Assembly (NCBI GenBank): GCA_029262055.1
Contig: JAJDAD010000051.1
Coordinates: forward strand, 1 to 64,000
Direction: 5' to 3'
Length of the DNA stretch: 64,000 nucleotides
Source of the DNA: Candidatus Zhuqueibacterota bacterium
GTDB lineage: Bacteria; Zhuqueibacterota; Zhuqueibacteria; Oceanimicrobiales; Oceanimicrobiaceae
The stretch's first letter is position 1, and every line of letters starts with the position of its first letter. The notes beneath the pieces were generated by a model, which was not told the DNA's origin, ran no database searches, and saw nothing but the letters and a program-made list of their open reading frames with translations. Both the position numbers and the translations under genes were made by a program. This document shows positions 9,070 to 17,367 of the stretch, piece by piece.

Positions 9070-12000
9070 TCACTTCAGGAACAGCATCCGCTTTGAAAGT
9101 ATCCGTCCGTTGACCCGCAGTTGGTAGATATAAATTCCAGACGCCAATGCCGCAGCATCAAAGACGATTCTGTGGTCGCCGGCATTCTTGTCTTCCTCCA
9201 GCAGCGTACCCACTTCACGACCGAGAAGGTCGAAGATCTTAAGTGTTGTGAAACCATTCTCAGGCAGCTCAAATGCAATCGTGGTGGATGGATTAAAGGG
9301 GTTGGGGTAGTTTTGCAGCAGCCGGTATTGTCGTGGCAGTTGCGGGTCCGCACCGGTCACGCTGACCGGGAATGTCGTCTTGCGCACCAGTCGCAAGTTG
9401 TCGAAGAAGATTCTTCCCTGCGTGGCATCGCCGGCCTCATGCGTGAGCTGGAAGCTGTCGAAGCGCAGTTGTCCTGCAAGCACGCCATCACCAAGCCATG
9501 TGCCGGCAGCACCGGGGTCGTTTAGCTGCCACTCCACCAGTCGCCAGCCGAGCCAGTCGACTGTCGTCCACTGCGACACCTCATGATTCTCTGCGGCTGC
9601 CACCGGCAGGTTGTCGTCAACAGCAAACCTGAACTTGTTGTTACTGCCGTCTCCGAAAACAAAACACTGCAAAATGTACGAAGCATCGAATTCAACCGAA
9701 CGCGGAGGGCCGGTCGAGAGAAACACCCTGATCAGAAAACTCCCGGCAGTTTCGTCCCATTCGTATTCTAAAGCCGGACTGATACGTTGTCTGCTGGTGA
9801 CAAAGGGCAGGTATGTGTCGGTAGACATTGTGAATGACGTATTCGGCACTATTATACCCTGCGTGGAGCCGCTCTGGTTGGGTTGGAACCAATTTACCGT
9901 TGACAAGAATTGGTCGATCAGGACGACTTCGGAATAGCGCTCTGGCGCAGTCCTGAAGCTGATCGCTGTTTCGTTGCCTACTTCGTTCCCCAGTGTGTCG
10001 GATAGGGTTGACGCAAGCGTGACCTGGTACTCTTGATCCTGCTCCAAAGGTGCGAGCGTCTGAATACTCAGCACCGACTGGTCCTGCACCCGCGCAATTT
10101 GAAAATTGAAGGGAATGTCTGCCGTACCTTGCCTAAAAGTAATTTCAGCCGGTGCGACGCTGTTTTCATCCAGCAATTCATCAAAAACAAAGGTGACAAC
10201 TTCATCAATCGCAAAAACTGGCTCCAGGTCATCGGTCGTCGGGTAGGTGCTGATTACAACCGGTCCAGCCTCGTCTGCGCCTAGTGTGGTGAAAGCGAGA
10301 ATAAACGCGTCGCCTTCGACGCCGTCCCGGTTGCCGTCGATTGCACGGCCATTGACATCGGTGAGCTGCGGGCTAATGGTTAAGGAGTAATCCGTCGCAA
10401 ATTGTAATGCCCGGGAAGGAGTTACGGTAAGTGCTTTGTTGTTGTCCGACCAGGATAGGGTACTAATCTCGACCGCCGGTGCAAACTCGATTGTGGTTTG
10501 CGCGGAATTAGTCGCAATCGTTTTAGAGAATTGTAGGACGAAATCGCTATTGACCGGAATCGTGTCGCCTTCGGCAGGGGAGGTTGCGATGACAATTGGC
10601 GCCAGGGATGGGATTGCATCCGAAAGGGCCGAATTCGATTCCGGCGATTCATTCCAATACCGGTCAAGAGCAGTAGAAAAGTAGGTGTACGCTCCATTGA
10701 AGTCCTGAAGTCCCGAGATCGAGTCGGTGAAAGTATAGGACTCTCCTCCGAAATGAATATCGATGATTTGGTCATTCTCAGTATTTAAGATGTCGTCCTG
10801 CGAGCGATAGATTGCAAACCAGTAACTCGGTTCACTTGGGTTGTTAGGGGTGATGTTAATCTGGTATTCGAGTGAGTCAAGCTTGCTGAGGCTTAGCGAA
10901 GGTGCAGCGGGAGGTGTGCTGTCGACCAGCCCAGTGGCGCGTATCTTGCTCTTTCCGGGAAACGCCTTCTCCCCGGCTTCATCCCAATACCGGTTGTCAC
11001 GCCAGGAAGCGTAGCTGAAAAATTGGACGCCGTCTACCCACGGTACGCTGCGCACAGTGGTGATGAGCGATGGGTGCCGGCTGAAAATGCCGCGCTCGGA
11101 AAAGTCGTCGGAAAAGAAGCCCACAGTATAGAGGCGGCCGTCCGCAATCGCCGGTTGAATAAATTGGCTCCAGCAGTTAGGACAGCCATTACTAAGAACG
11201 TTGAGAAAATCCGTGGAGGAGCGCCAGTGATAGTGCATGCCGACAAGTTGCTCAATATACCCTTCGTTGAGCCAAAGCGCCGCATCCTGGTAAACTACGT
11301 GAAAGCCCTGCCAACCGCCCCAGTTGTAACGCCCGAGCGCCGCCGGCGACAACCGAACCCACGGCTTCACTGCTTGTACTGAATCATGCAGAGTATGCAC
11401 GAAGTCGGTGACCGTAGCTCGCCACCAGTCTTCCCAGGTTGCGAAACCCGCTGGCACGCCCGCGCTGAACGGATGCTCGGTATCATACAGAAATCTGCCG
11501 GACTGGTTGGCACTCAATGCTTCCATTTGCGCTGCAGAGATCAAACCCTCGGGCACACCGGCGGCCAGCTTGTCCTTCTCTAGCTGCACTGCCTGGCCGG
11601 AATTCGTATGTTCATTCCAGCGCACAAAATCCAGGTGCAGGCCGTCGATGTCGTAATTGCTGACGATCTCCATGGCAACGTTTATCAAGTACGTGCGGAC
11701 CGCGGGCAGGCCGGGAGAGAGCCAGGCGATGTCGTCCGGCATGGCAATGCCGCTCTGGTCACGGCAGACCCATTCCGGGTGCACTGCGGAAGGACTGCCA
11801 GGTAACTTTAGCCTGCTTTCGAAGGTGTTGAACCAGGCGTGGAATTCCAGTCCGCGCGCATGCGCTTGTTCCAGGGCGTACTGCACTGGATCATAGCCGG
11901 GATCGTTTCCGCCAAATTGCCTGCCCCAGGGCTCGATATCGGAAGGATAATAGACGGCCCCCCAACGCCGTATCTGCCAGAGCACCGACGTCATATTGGC

Positions 12001-12174
12001 AGCAACGTGGTTGTTCAGAACCTCCCGTGTAAGCGCCTTGTTTTCTTCAACAGAATTGCCCGACAGCAACCATTGCGAATCAACTATCCAGGTTGAGCGA
12101 AATTCTTCATTGCTCTGGGACCACAGGTTGCCTGCCAGGGTTAAGGCAAACAAGAATGAAAGCGCCGTTTTCAT
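9070..12174 (-). CDS. Secreted GHL10-type glycoside-hydrolase-like protein with C-terminal sorting domain
   Basis: A 1034-residue surface or secreted protein. A signal peptide (MKTALSFLFALTLAGNLWSQ) leads into a glycosyl-hydrolase-like family 10 domain (PF02638 type, about residues 22-345) recognised by 'STWIVDSQWL', 'ARGLEFHAWFNTF' and 'DIDGLHLDFVRWNEH'. Next come an FN3-like stretch, two bacterial Ig-like (Big_5 type) domains near 470-700 with 'TSPAEGDTIPVNSDFVLQFS', a beta-sandwich near 710-880, and a final 'NYPNPFNPSTTIAFELPE' sorting domain of about 80 residues. The start at 12174 has a GGAG site 6-7 bases upstream; the in-frame ATG at 12195 has none. The glycan substrate is unknown. It is the last gene of the surface block. 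Confidence 0.9.
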   Translation of the reverse strand: MKTALSFLFALTLAGNLWSQSNEEFRSTWIVDSQWLLSGNSVEENKALTREVLNNHVAANMTSVLWQIRRWGAVYYPSDIEPWGRQFGGNDPGYDPVQYALEQAHARGLEFHAWFNTFESRLKLPGSPSAVHPEWVCRDQSGIAMPDDIAWLSPGLPAVRTYLINVAMEIVSNYDIDGLHLDFVRWNEHTNSGQAVQLEKDKLAAGVPEGLISAAQMEALSANQSGRFLYDTEHPFSAGVPAGFATWEDWWRATVTDFVHTLHDSVQAVKPWVRLSPAALGRYNWGGWQGFHVVYQDAALWLNEGYIEQLVGMHYHWRSSTDFLNVLSNGCPNCWSQFIQPAIADGRLYTVGFFSDDFSERGIFSRHPSLITTVRSVPWVDGVQFFSYASWRDNRYWDEAGEKAFPGKSKIRATGLVDSTPPAAPSLSLSKLDSLEYQINITPNNPSEPSYWFAIYRSQDDILNTENDQIIDIHFGGESYTFTDSISGLQDFNGAYTYFSTALDRYWNESPESNSALSDAIPSLAPIVIATSPAEGDTIPVNSDFVLQFSKTIATNSAQTTIEFAPAVEISTLSWSDNNKALTVTPSRALQFATDYSLTISPQLTDVNGRAIDGNRDGVEGDAFILAFTTLGADEAGPVVISTYPTTDDLEPVFAIDEVVTFVFDELLDENSVAPAEITFRQGTADIPFNFQIARVQDQSVLSIQTLAPLEQDQEYQVTLASTLSDTLGNEVGNETAISFRTAPERYSEVVLIDQFLSTVNWFQPNQSGSTQGIIVPNTSFTMSTDTYLPFVTSRQRISPALEYEWDETAGSFLIRVFLSTGPPRSVEFDASYILQCFVFGDGSNNKFRFAVDDNLPVAAAENHEVSQWTTVDWLGWRLVEWQLNDPGAAGTWLGDGVLAGQLRFDSFQLTHEAGDATQGRIFFDNLRLVRKTTFPVSVTGADPQLPRQYRLLQNYPNPFNPSTTIAFELPENGFTTLKIFDLLGREVGTLLEEDKNAGDHRIVFDAAALASGIYIYQLRVNGRILSKRMLFLK

Positions 12175-12241
12175 ACGTATCTCCGAAAGATTCATGTACA
12201 GTTCTTACACGGTTGCGGACATAGGTCCTGATAATGTGAGT

Positions 12242-12276
12242 CAAAAAGGCCGATGGGACAGTTCCCATCGGCCTTT
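12242..12276 (-). terminator. Intrinsic terminator after the DUF4397 protein gene
   Basis: A perfect 14-bp inverted repeat: AAAGGCCGATGGGA at 12245-12258 and its complement at 12263-12276, with a 4-base loop. Read on the minus strand the stem is followed by a run of five T (12247-12243, partly shared with the stem). It sits about 30 bases after the stop codon of the gene ending at 12305 and before the GHL10 gene, so the GHL10 gene probably has its own promoter. Confidence 0.85.
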
Positions 12277-12304
12277 GGCGAATAGCATATCGGTGGGCGA
12301 TGAG

Positions 12305-14320
12305 TTATTTAGTCAAAGTCATCTTTTTCGTTGAAACATTCCCGCCTGCCGTCAATTTGTAGTAGTAAACTCCCGAAGCAAAATTAGCCCCGTCGAATGC
12401 TACTTCATGTAGACCGGCGGTAACCACTTTCTTGTCCAATAGGGTAGCAACTTCCTGTCCCAAGTTGTTGTAGATCCTCAATGTGACGGGACCTTGTTGC
12501 GGAACTCTGAAAGAAATAGTGGTCGTTGGGTTGAATGGGTTCGGGTAGTTTTGGATTAAGCCAAAACTTTCTGGCGTTACTTGCGGTCTATCTTTAACAC
12601 TCACCGGCTCTCCGGCAACAAAGCGAAGCATACGAGTGTTCGCGCCTCCTGCCCAGGTTGGCGTATAGAGGGTATCGCCGGTTGCACTAAAAGAAACCCC
12701 TCTGGGTCCATTGCCAATTTCCGCCCCGGACTCGTCAGTGCCGACAGAAGGCATTGCCAACGTCCAGTATCGCTTTTGATCCAGATCAAGGACCAACAGC
12801 ATATTCTTGTCATTGTCCGGGGAAGTTGCCAAGGCATGGTCTATGGACACCCAGAGGTAGCCGTTTGGACCCCAATCAAATGTCTGGATATTGGTGTTGA
12901 TGATCTGCTCGCCCTCGGTGTTGGTCCAAACACTGTCTGTCATGGGATAAGTGAGACCTCCATCTGACGAACTCCAGATGCGCAGTGGTGCACCGCTGCC
13001 CGCCAAATCGGGTGTAAAGAGTGTCAGTCCGTCCCCTGAAACTGCCAGGCCGCGGCCGAAGCTGGGGGGGGTGTCCAAGGTGATTGTCTGAGTCACTCCA
13101 AAGAAAGTCGGTTCTAGGACATTAATCGGACTGATCCCTGAAACTTGTCCTGTGTAAATGAACCCATCATCATCAACACCCACTTTTAGCTGGCTAGTGC
13201 CTTGTGAGTAAAGGCTCAGACCTTCGCCGGTTTCAGCATTGATTCTAATAACGTTACCACCTGGGCCAGTAGACTGTGAAAAAAGAATATTGCCATCAGC
13301 CTCAATTTCTAGGCCACGGCAATCGTTCATAGGGATGGTTTGAGCGCCAATTGTCACATCATTAATGGGTGAGAAAGGGGCGTCTACACCGTTCACATCG
13401 ACGACTCTTAAGACATCAAAGAAGTTGCCGACCCAAATACGATGGTTCTTGTCAACCTGCACCCCGTGGCCACCGCTAACAAGTGAGTCGCCACCAAAAA
13501 AGTCGTCAAAAACGTACGGAGCTGCTCCTGCAAAGACCCACTCGCCGATCGGACCGGAGGTTTGATCCTCTAGCGTCTCCGTGGTCCCGTCCGCATATGC
13601 GACCAACAGAGCGACCTCCGGACCTCCTTCGTTGCTGGCAGGATCCGAAAAGCCCGAGGCGCAGACGACTGCAGTCCCGCCCGTCAGGCCCGTTAGGTCC
13701 GCCTCAAAGGTACCGAGAATAGTCGTGTTGTCATTTCCGGGCGTTACATCTAATTGGAAAATAGCGGGAGGAAGGACTTGATAACCTGTGGATTGGCCGT
13801 AATCCAAATCGTCGGCCAGGGTGGCGGTGGAGTTAGCGATAATGTCGACAACCTCCGCATCCGTGGCGCCATGATGGATAAACAGTTCGACCGAAGTCGT
13901 GCTGTTTGCAGTCTCACGGGCGTCCCCAACAGTAATAATCGTCATTTCAATATCACGCCCATCCGGGACTACATAGGCACCCCTGGCCAGGTTGAGTGGA
14001 GAAATGCCATCAATAATGCCGACATAACTCGTTCCGGCGGTCAGGTTTACGGAAACTGGGCCAACTGCTACAGGGCCGGCTCCGGAAGGATCCTGGACAA
14101 TGAACTCGAAATCATGAGCACCTCCGGCAATATCCTGGTAAGGCGTCGCATTTCGGAAGTTGATGGACGTTAAAGAGTCACCATCCACATTGATCTGCAT
14201 GTTTCCCGCATCCAGATCTGCGGAGTTGTGAATGAGCTGGATTCTTGCATTCTGCGCCATAAGCGGCAATGCAAAAACCAATGTAAAAACTAAGACTAAT
14301 AGTACCGTTCTTGAGATCAT
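12305..14320 (-). CDS. DUF4397-domain surface protein with beta-propeller-like region and C-terminal sorting domain
   Basis: A 671-residue secreted protein. The signal peptide MISRTVLLVLVFTLVFALPL ends at 'MAQ'. Residues ~20-235 carry two DUF4397-like units ('ARIQLIHNSADLDAGNMQIN', 'NSTTSVELFIHHGATDAEVV'). Residues ~255-570 look like a YncE/NHL-type beta-propeller ('GHGVQVDKNHRIWVGNFFDV', 'DCRGLEIEADGNILFSQ'). The last ~85 residues are the 'NYPNPFNPTTTISFRVPQQG' sorting domain ending in 'STKKMTLTK'. ATG 14320 has GGAGGG 7 bases upstream, so the ATG at 14368 is rejected. A strong terminator follows the gene. The role is unknown, probably structural or adhesive on the cell surface. Confidence 0.88.
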   Translation of the reverse strand: MISRTVLLVLVFTLVFALPLMAQNARIQLIHNSADLDAGNMQINVDGDSLTSINFRNATPYQDIAGGAHDFEFIVQDPSGAGPVAVGPVSVNLTAGTSYVGIIDGISPLNLARGAYVVPDGRDIEMTIITVGDARETANSTTSVELFIHHGATDAEVVDIIANSTATLADDLDYGQSTGYQVLPPAIFQLDVTPGNDNTTILGTFEADLTGLTGGTAVVCASGFSDPASNEGGPEVALLVAYADGTTETLEDQTSGPIGEWVFAGAAPYVFDDFFGGDSLVSGGHGVQVDKNHRIWVGNFFDVLRVVDVNGVDAPFSPINDVTIGAQTIPMNDCRGLEIEADGNILFSQSTGPGGNVIRINAETGEGLSLYSQGTSQLKVGVDDDGFIYTGQVSGISPINVLEPTFFGVTQTITLDTPPSFGRGLAVSGDGLTLFTPDLAGSGAPLRIWSSSDGGLTYPMTDSVWTNTEGEQIINTNIQTFDWGPNGYLWVSIDHALATSPDNDKNMLLVLDLDQKRYWTLAMPSVGTDESGAEIGNGPRGVSFSATGDTLYTPTWAGGANTRMLRFVAGEPVSVKDRPQVTPESFGLIQNYPNPFNPTTTISFRVPQQGPVTLRIYNNLGQEVATLLDKKVVTAGLHEVAFDGANFASGVYYYKLTAGGNVSTKKMTLTK

Positions 14321-14495
14321 TAGAAACCCTCCGTTATGTTGGTTAATGGTAGTGTCCCAAAACGTCAAATGTTTTATCTGCCTCCCATAAGATTTCCTTT
14401 CAGTTGGTCTAAATTAACAAGTATTAGGCGAATAGAGCATAGCTTTTGAGTTGATTGAATCATTCGTGCATGGTATCCTTCGCTACCGGCTGGTG

Positions 14496-15758
14496 CTATC
14501 TTCCGAAATATGTTGCACTTCTGGTCGGCATACTTATCCGAAAAACCTGGGATAGGTCGAAAGTACTTGGTACCTCAACCGAACGCCGCTGTCTTACCGC
14601 ATACAAAACTTGGCCATCCACGATGGGAGTATCTTCCACACTCCAACTGAATGCGTATACTTCCGGCTGGAACAAGCCCGGGAATAGTGTCTCCACAGAA
14701 CCACTTTGGCTAACAATGAAAATCCCGCTTGGGTGTGTCGTACCGAGAACCATATCTCCGCCTTCTGAGAAAGTCAGCGCCTGAACCACGGCCCCCTCTA
14801 ATTCCGGCGTGGTCGCCAGGTTCAGGACCTCCTCGATTTCTCCAACGCCATCGGTCTGAATTGGGGCACGCCATATCCTGGACTCACCAGTTGTATCATC
14901 GTTGCCAACTGTGTAAACGAAGTCGCTGAAGATCCTAATAGATAGCAGGTTGCCCGGAAAAGTTGCAGCCTGAGTCACGGTCAGGTCTGGCTTGACACGA
15001 AAAAGGATTTGCCCACCCACGACCCAAAGATTAAGACTGGAATCGAAATCAAGATCTCTGGGTTCTTGCAGAGTCCGAGGTCCCAGCGAGACATACAGAG
15101 CCTGAGCACCATCCTGCAGTGAAACGGTCATTATGATTTTATTCCTACCGGACGGGGCCACATACAGCAGATTCCCGGGCCCCAGCTTCATGGCATTTGC
15201 GCGCAGGAAAATGGTTCTGCCGGGTGTCAGGTCGCTGGTGACATTGTCTGGAGTGACTTTCTTGATAGGTCCACCTTGAACATGGAAGTAGACGTTACCA
15301 TCGAGATCTGAGGCGACGCCATAAGCAATATCCCCTTCGAAGATTTTTCCAAAGTCGGAGACAGCGGCCAGAAGTTTGTAGAACCGATCTTCGCTGAACA
15401 ACTCTGCCTGTTGGACGGCCACGCGAATTCTTATCGAGTCGGCCACTAGGTTTGGCGGGAGTACCTGGATCTGAGTTTCAGAGGCTGACAGAACTTGTGC
15501 TTTTACATTGTTGAAGAAAACTTGGTTTTCTGCCAAAACAGGGGAGAAGTTCTGACCGTTGAGTGATAAAACTCCAGCGCCAGCAAAAGAGCTGTCCGGC
15601 GGGTCAAAACTAGCCACGACAGGTCTGGGCGCTAGTTGTTCGTTTGGATCAAACAGGCTATCGGCGGGATCTTCGCTACAACCAAAGAGTAGGGAAAATA
15701 GCGGAATGCCGAAGAGCGAGAAATGAGCTAGCGTGAGGCCGAATCTTTTTTTGACCAT
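14496..15758 (-). CDS. IPT/TIG-domain lipoprotein with beta-propeller-like repeats
   Basis: A 420-residue predicted lipoprotein: a charged and hydrophobic leader ends in the lipobox 'FSLLFGCSED' (Cys near residue 27). Residues ~45-125 form an IPT/TIG Ig-like domain ('VASFDPPDSSFAGAGVLSLN'). The rest resembles NHL/SMP-30 propeller blades ('IAYGVASDLDGNVYFHVQGG', 'DLDFDSSLNLWVVGGQILFR'). There is no C-terminal sorting domain, which fits membrane anchoring through the lipid. It lies between the PorV-like gene and the DUF4397 gene on the same strand, but the ribosome site is weak and a dead GxxExxY cassette separates it from the upstream genes, so it may be transcribed separately. Confidence 0.83.
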   Translation of the reverse strand: MVKKRFGLTLAHFSLFGIPLFSLLFGCSEDPADSLFDPNEQLAPRPVVASFDPPDSSFAGAGVLSLNGQNFSPVLAENQVFFNNVKAQVLSASETQIQVLPPNLVADSIRIRVAVQQAELFSEDRFYKLLAAVSDFGKIFEGDIAYGVASDLDGNVYFHVQGGPIKKVTPDNVTSDLTPGRTIFLRANAMKLGPGNLLYVAPSGRNKIIMTVSLQDGAQALYVSLGPRTLQEPRDLDFDSSLNLWVVGGQILFRVKPDLTVTQAATFPGNLLSIRIFSDFVYTVGNDDTTGESRIWRAPIQTDGVGEIEEVLNLATTPELEGAVVQALTFSEGGDMVLGTTHPSGIFIVSQSGSVETLFPGLFQPEVYAFSWSVEDTPIVDGQVLYAVRQRRSVEVPSTFDLSQVFRISMPTRSATYFGR

Positions 15759-15821
15759 TTTTTTGCCATTTGGAATAGTGGTTCTATGTCGATTTCAGTG
15801 AGTAAGGGTGCCGCTTCGAAA

Positions 15822-16260
15822 TGAATTAGCGACGGATTCACACTGACGAAACACTGATTCTGTTAATAAATGAACCGCTTGAATTCCATTTTTTGTTTTC
15901 CGAAATTAATAAGTAACCCTACTCTTATTTGTGTTGCTTTCAATTCATTGAGTAACTGCGGTTCATCTTTTGGGTTATATTCATTTGCAATCTCAAGTTC
16001 CACGATGACCTTTTTATCCACAAGCAAGTCCGCTTGATATTCACCTACAATTGCACCTTTAAACTCTACTTTTATGGGATGTTCTATTTCAGCAGAATGA
16101 CCTCAACGCGATAATTCAACCTGTAATATCTTTTGATAGACTTTCTCCCAAAAGCCATATCCGAGGATATGGTGCACTTCATAGGCTGAACCTATAATAG
16201 CTTCTGTTATGTCTTCATATCTTAAATCCACTATCCGTGTACAATCTGTGTAAATCCGTA
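15822..16260. repeat. Degenerate inverted repeats around the GxxExxY pseudogene
   Basis: The right flank (16231-16260) reads ATCCGTGTACAATCTGTGTA followed by AATCCGTAG: roughly 10-base-period units of the ATCCGTG/ATCTGTG type. The left flank (about 15825-15857) carries the same motif in the opposite orientation in degraded form (ACGGATTCACACTGACGAAA then CACTGATTCTG). The two flanks bracket the dead gene as the CACGAAG arrays bracket the intact GxxExxY gene at 8.5 kb, but with a different unit sequence. Confidence 0.6.
15863..16231 (-). pseudogene. GxxExxY protein, inactivated by an internal stop
   Basis: Reading the minus strand from a GTG at 16231 gives one continuous 123-codon frame ending in TAA at 15863, broken only by TGA at 16103-16105 (codon 43). 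The translation is a clear GxxExxY protein: 'ITEAIIGSAYEVHHILGYGF', then 'WEKVYQKILQVELSR', stop, 'GHSAEIEHPIKVEFKG', 'YQADLLVDKKVIVELEIANE' and 'IRVGLLINFGKQKMEFKRF'. Motif residues G-F-W-E-K-V-Y are intact. The stop is in a place where the family commonly has Arg, consistent with a CGA to TGA change. The 575-base gap between the lipoprotein and PorV genes is mostly this cassette. Confidence 0.88.
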
Positions 16261-16332
16261 GCTCTATTCTTCCTAAGACTGAACCACCCGAAACAACCTA
16301 GCCTCTTTGCGATCTTACCAAAGTGACTCCCT

Positions 16333-17328
16333 CTAGAAGGTAAGTCTTATAGAAAAACGATGCACATCATCCAGGATATCAAACGGTGTGTAGGAATAAT
16401 CCACTACCACATTTCGCGCATCTATGCCCATTCCCGCGGAAAAGCCGTAGTCATCCTGGTTTGCAGCATAGCCACCTCTAAGGGCAAGTGTGTTGTAGAA
16501 CTTGTATTCGCCTCCAATACTAACAAATTCTTGAAAGGATCGCGGGTTGATCGCGTCAACAGAAATGAGAAACGCCTGGGACTCCGGGCGTACACCCAGA
16601 AAGTCAAAAGCATCCATGGAAAGCCCGACCTTGAAAGTTAGCGGAAGTTCGAAATCCTCGCGGGCGAAATTCGTTTCCTGAGCAAAATTTCGGATCGACA
16701 TACCGAACGTAAGGCTCTTAAAACCGGTTCTATACAATGTCCCGAAGTCAAAGGCAATGACACTGGTTGAGAAATCAATCCGGCCTTGAGTACTGTCCGT
16801 TTCCGGTACCAACGGCTCTCCCAGCGACTGGCGTACAAATTTTACCTGCCCGCCAACTGAGAACTTATCCGAGAGCGCCCTTGCGTACGATGCCCCAAAC
16901 ATAAACGCGTTGGGCGATATGTCCCCGGTTTCAATGAAACCTTGTTCGTTGCTTGCCACAACGGTTCCGATAATATTGCCGTAGTCGACATACAGAAAGC
17001 TGAGTCCCACAACACCATAGCGGCCTTGTTGTAGACTAAAGGCGATGGCACCTGTGAAATAGTCGATATCTGCGATCCAGGGTGTATGATTGGCCACAAA
17101 CTCTATGGAAGAATTCATCCAGGCCATGCCTGCGGGATTGTAGAACATCGACATGGGTGAGCCTTCGATGGTGGTGACCGCTTCGGCCATTGCCGTCGCG
17201 CGCGCATCGGTACCAACACTGAGGAACTGAAATCCTGTTTGGGCAATTTTGTTTTGCGCGAAACCTCCGTTCGGCAAGACACAAAAAAGAAGGAGTTGAG
17301 TAATAGCAGCGTATTTAACGATCTTCAT
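16333..17328 (-). CDS. PorV/PorQ family outer-membrane beta-barrel protein
   Basis: A 331-residue barrel protein with signal peptide (MKIVKYAAITQLLLFCVLPN, cleaved near 'GFAQ'). The N-terminal signature 'GFQFLSVGTDARATAMAEAV' and 'GSPMSMFYNPAGMAWM' is characteristic of the PorV/PorQ (UPF0164-related) family. Alternating aromatic strands follow, and the protein ends in 'VHRFSIRLTF', a typical barrel terminus. PorV shuttles type IX secretion substrates to the surface attachment complex, so its presence agrees with the sorting domains on nearby proteins. It begins 39 bases after the 716-residue protein and probably shares its operon. GGAG lies 7 bases before the ATG. Confidence 0.9.
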   Translation of the reverse strand: MKIVKYAAITQLLLFCVLPNGGFAQNKIAQTGFQFLSVGTDARATAMAEAVTTIEGSPMSMFYNPAGMAWMNSSIEFVANHTPWIADIDYFTGAIAFSLQQGRYGVVGLSFLYVDYGNIIGTVVASNEQGFIETGDISPNAFMFGASYARALSDKFSVGGQVKFVRQSLGEPLVPETDSTQGRIDFSTSVIAFDFGTLYRTGFKSLTFGMSIRNFAQETNFAREDFELPLTFKVGLSMDAFDFLGVRPESQAFLISVDAINPRSFQEFVSIGGEYKFYNTLALRGGYAANQDDYGFSAGMGIDARNVVVDYSYTPFDILDDVHRFSIRLTF

Positions 17329-17367
17329 GAAACTTCTCCGGGAATCGGAATTGCAATTTCACAAGCG

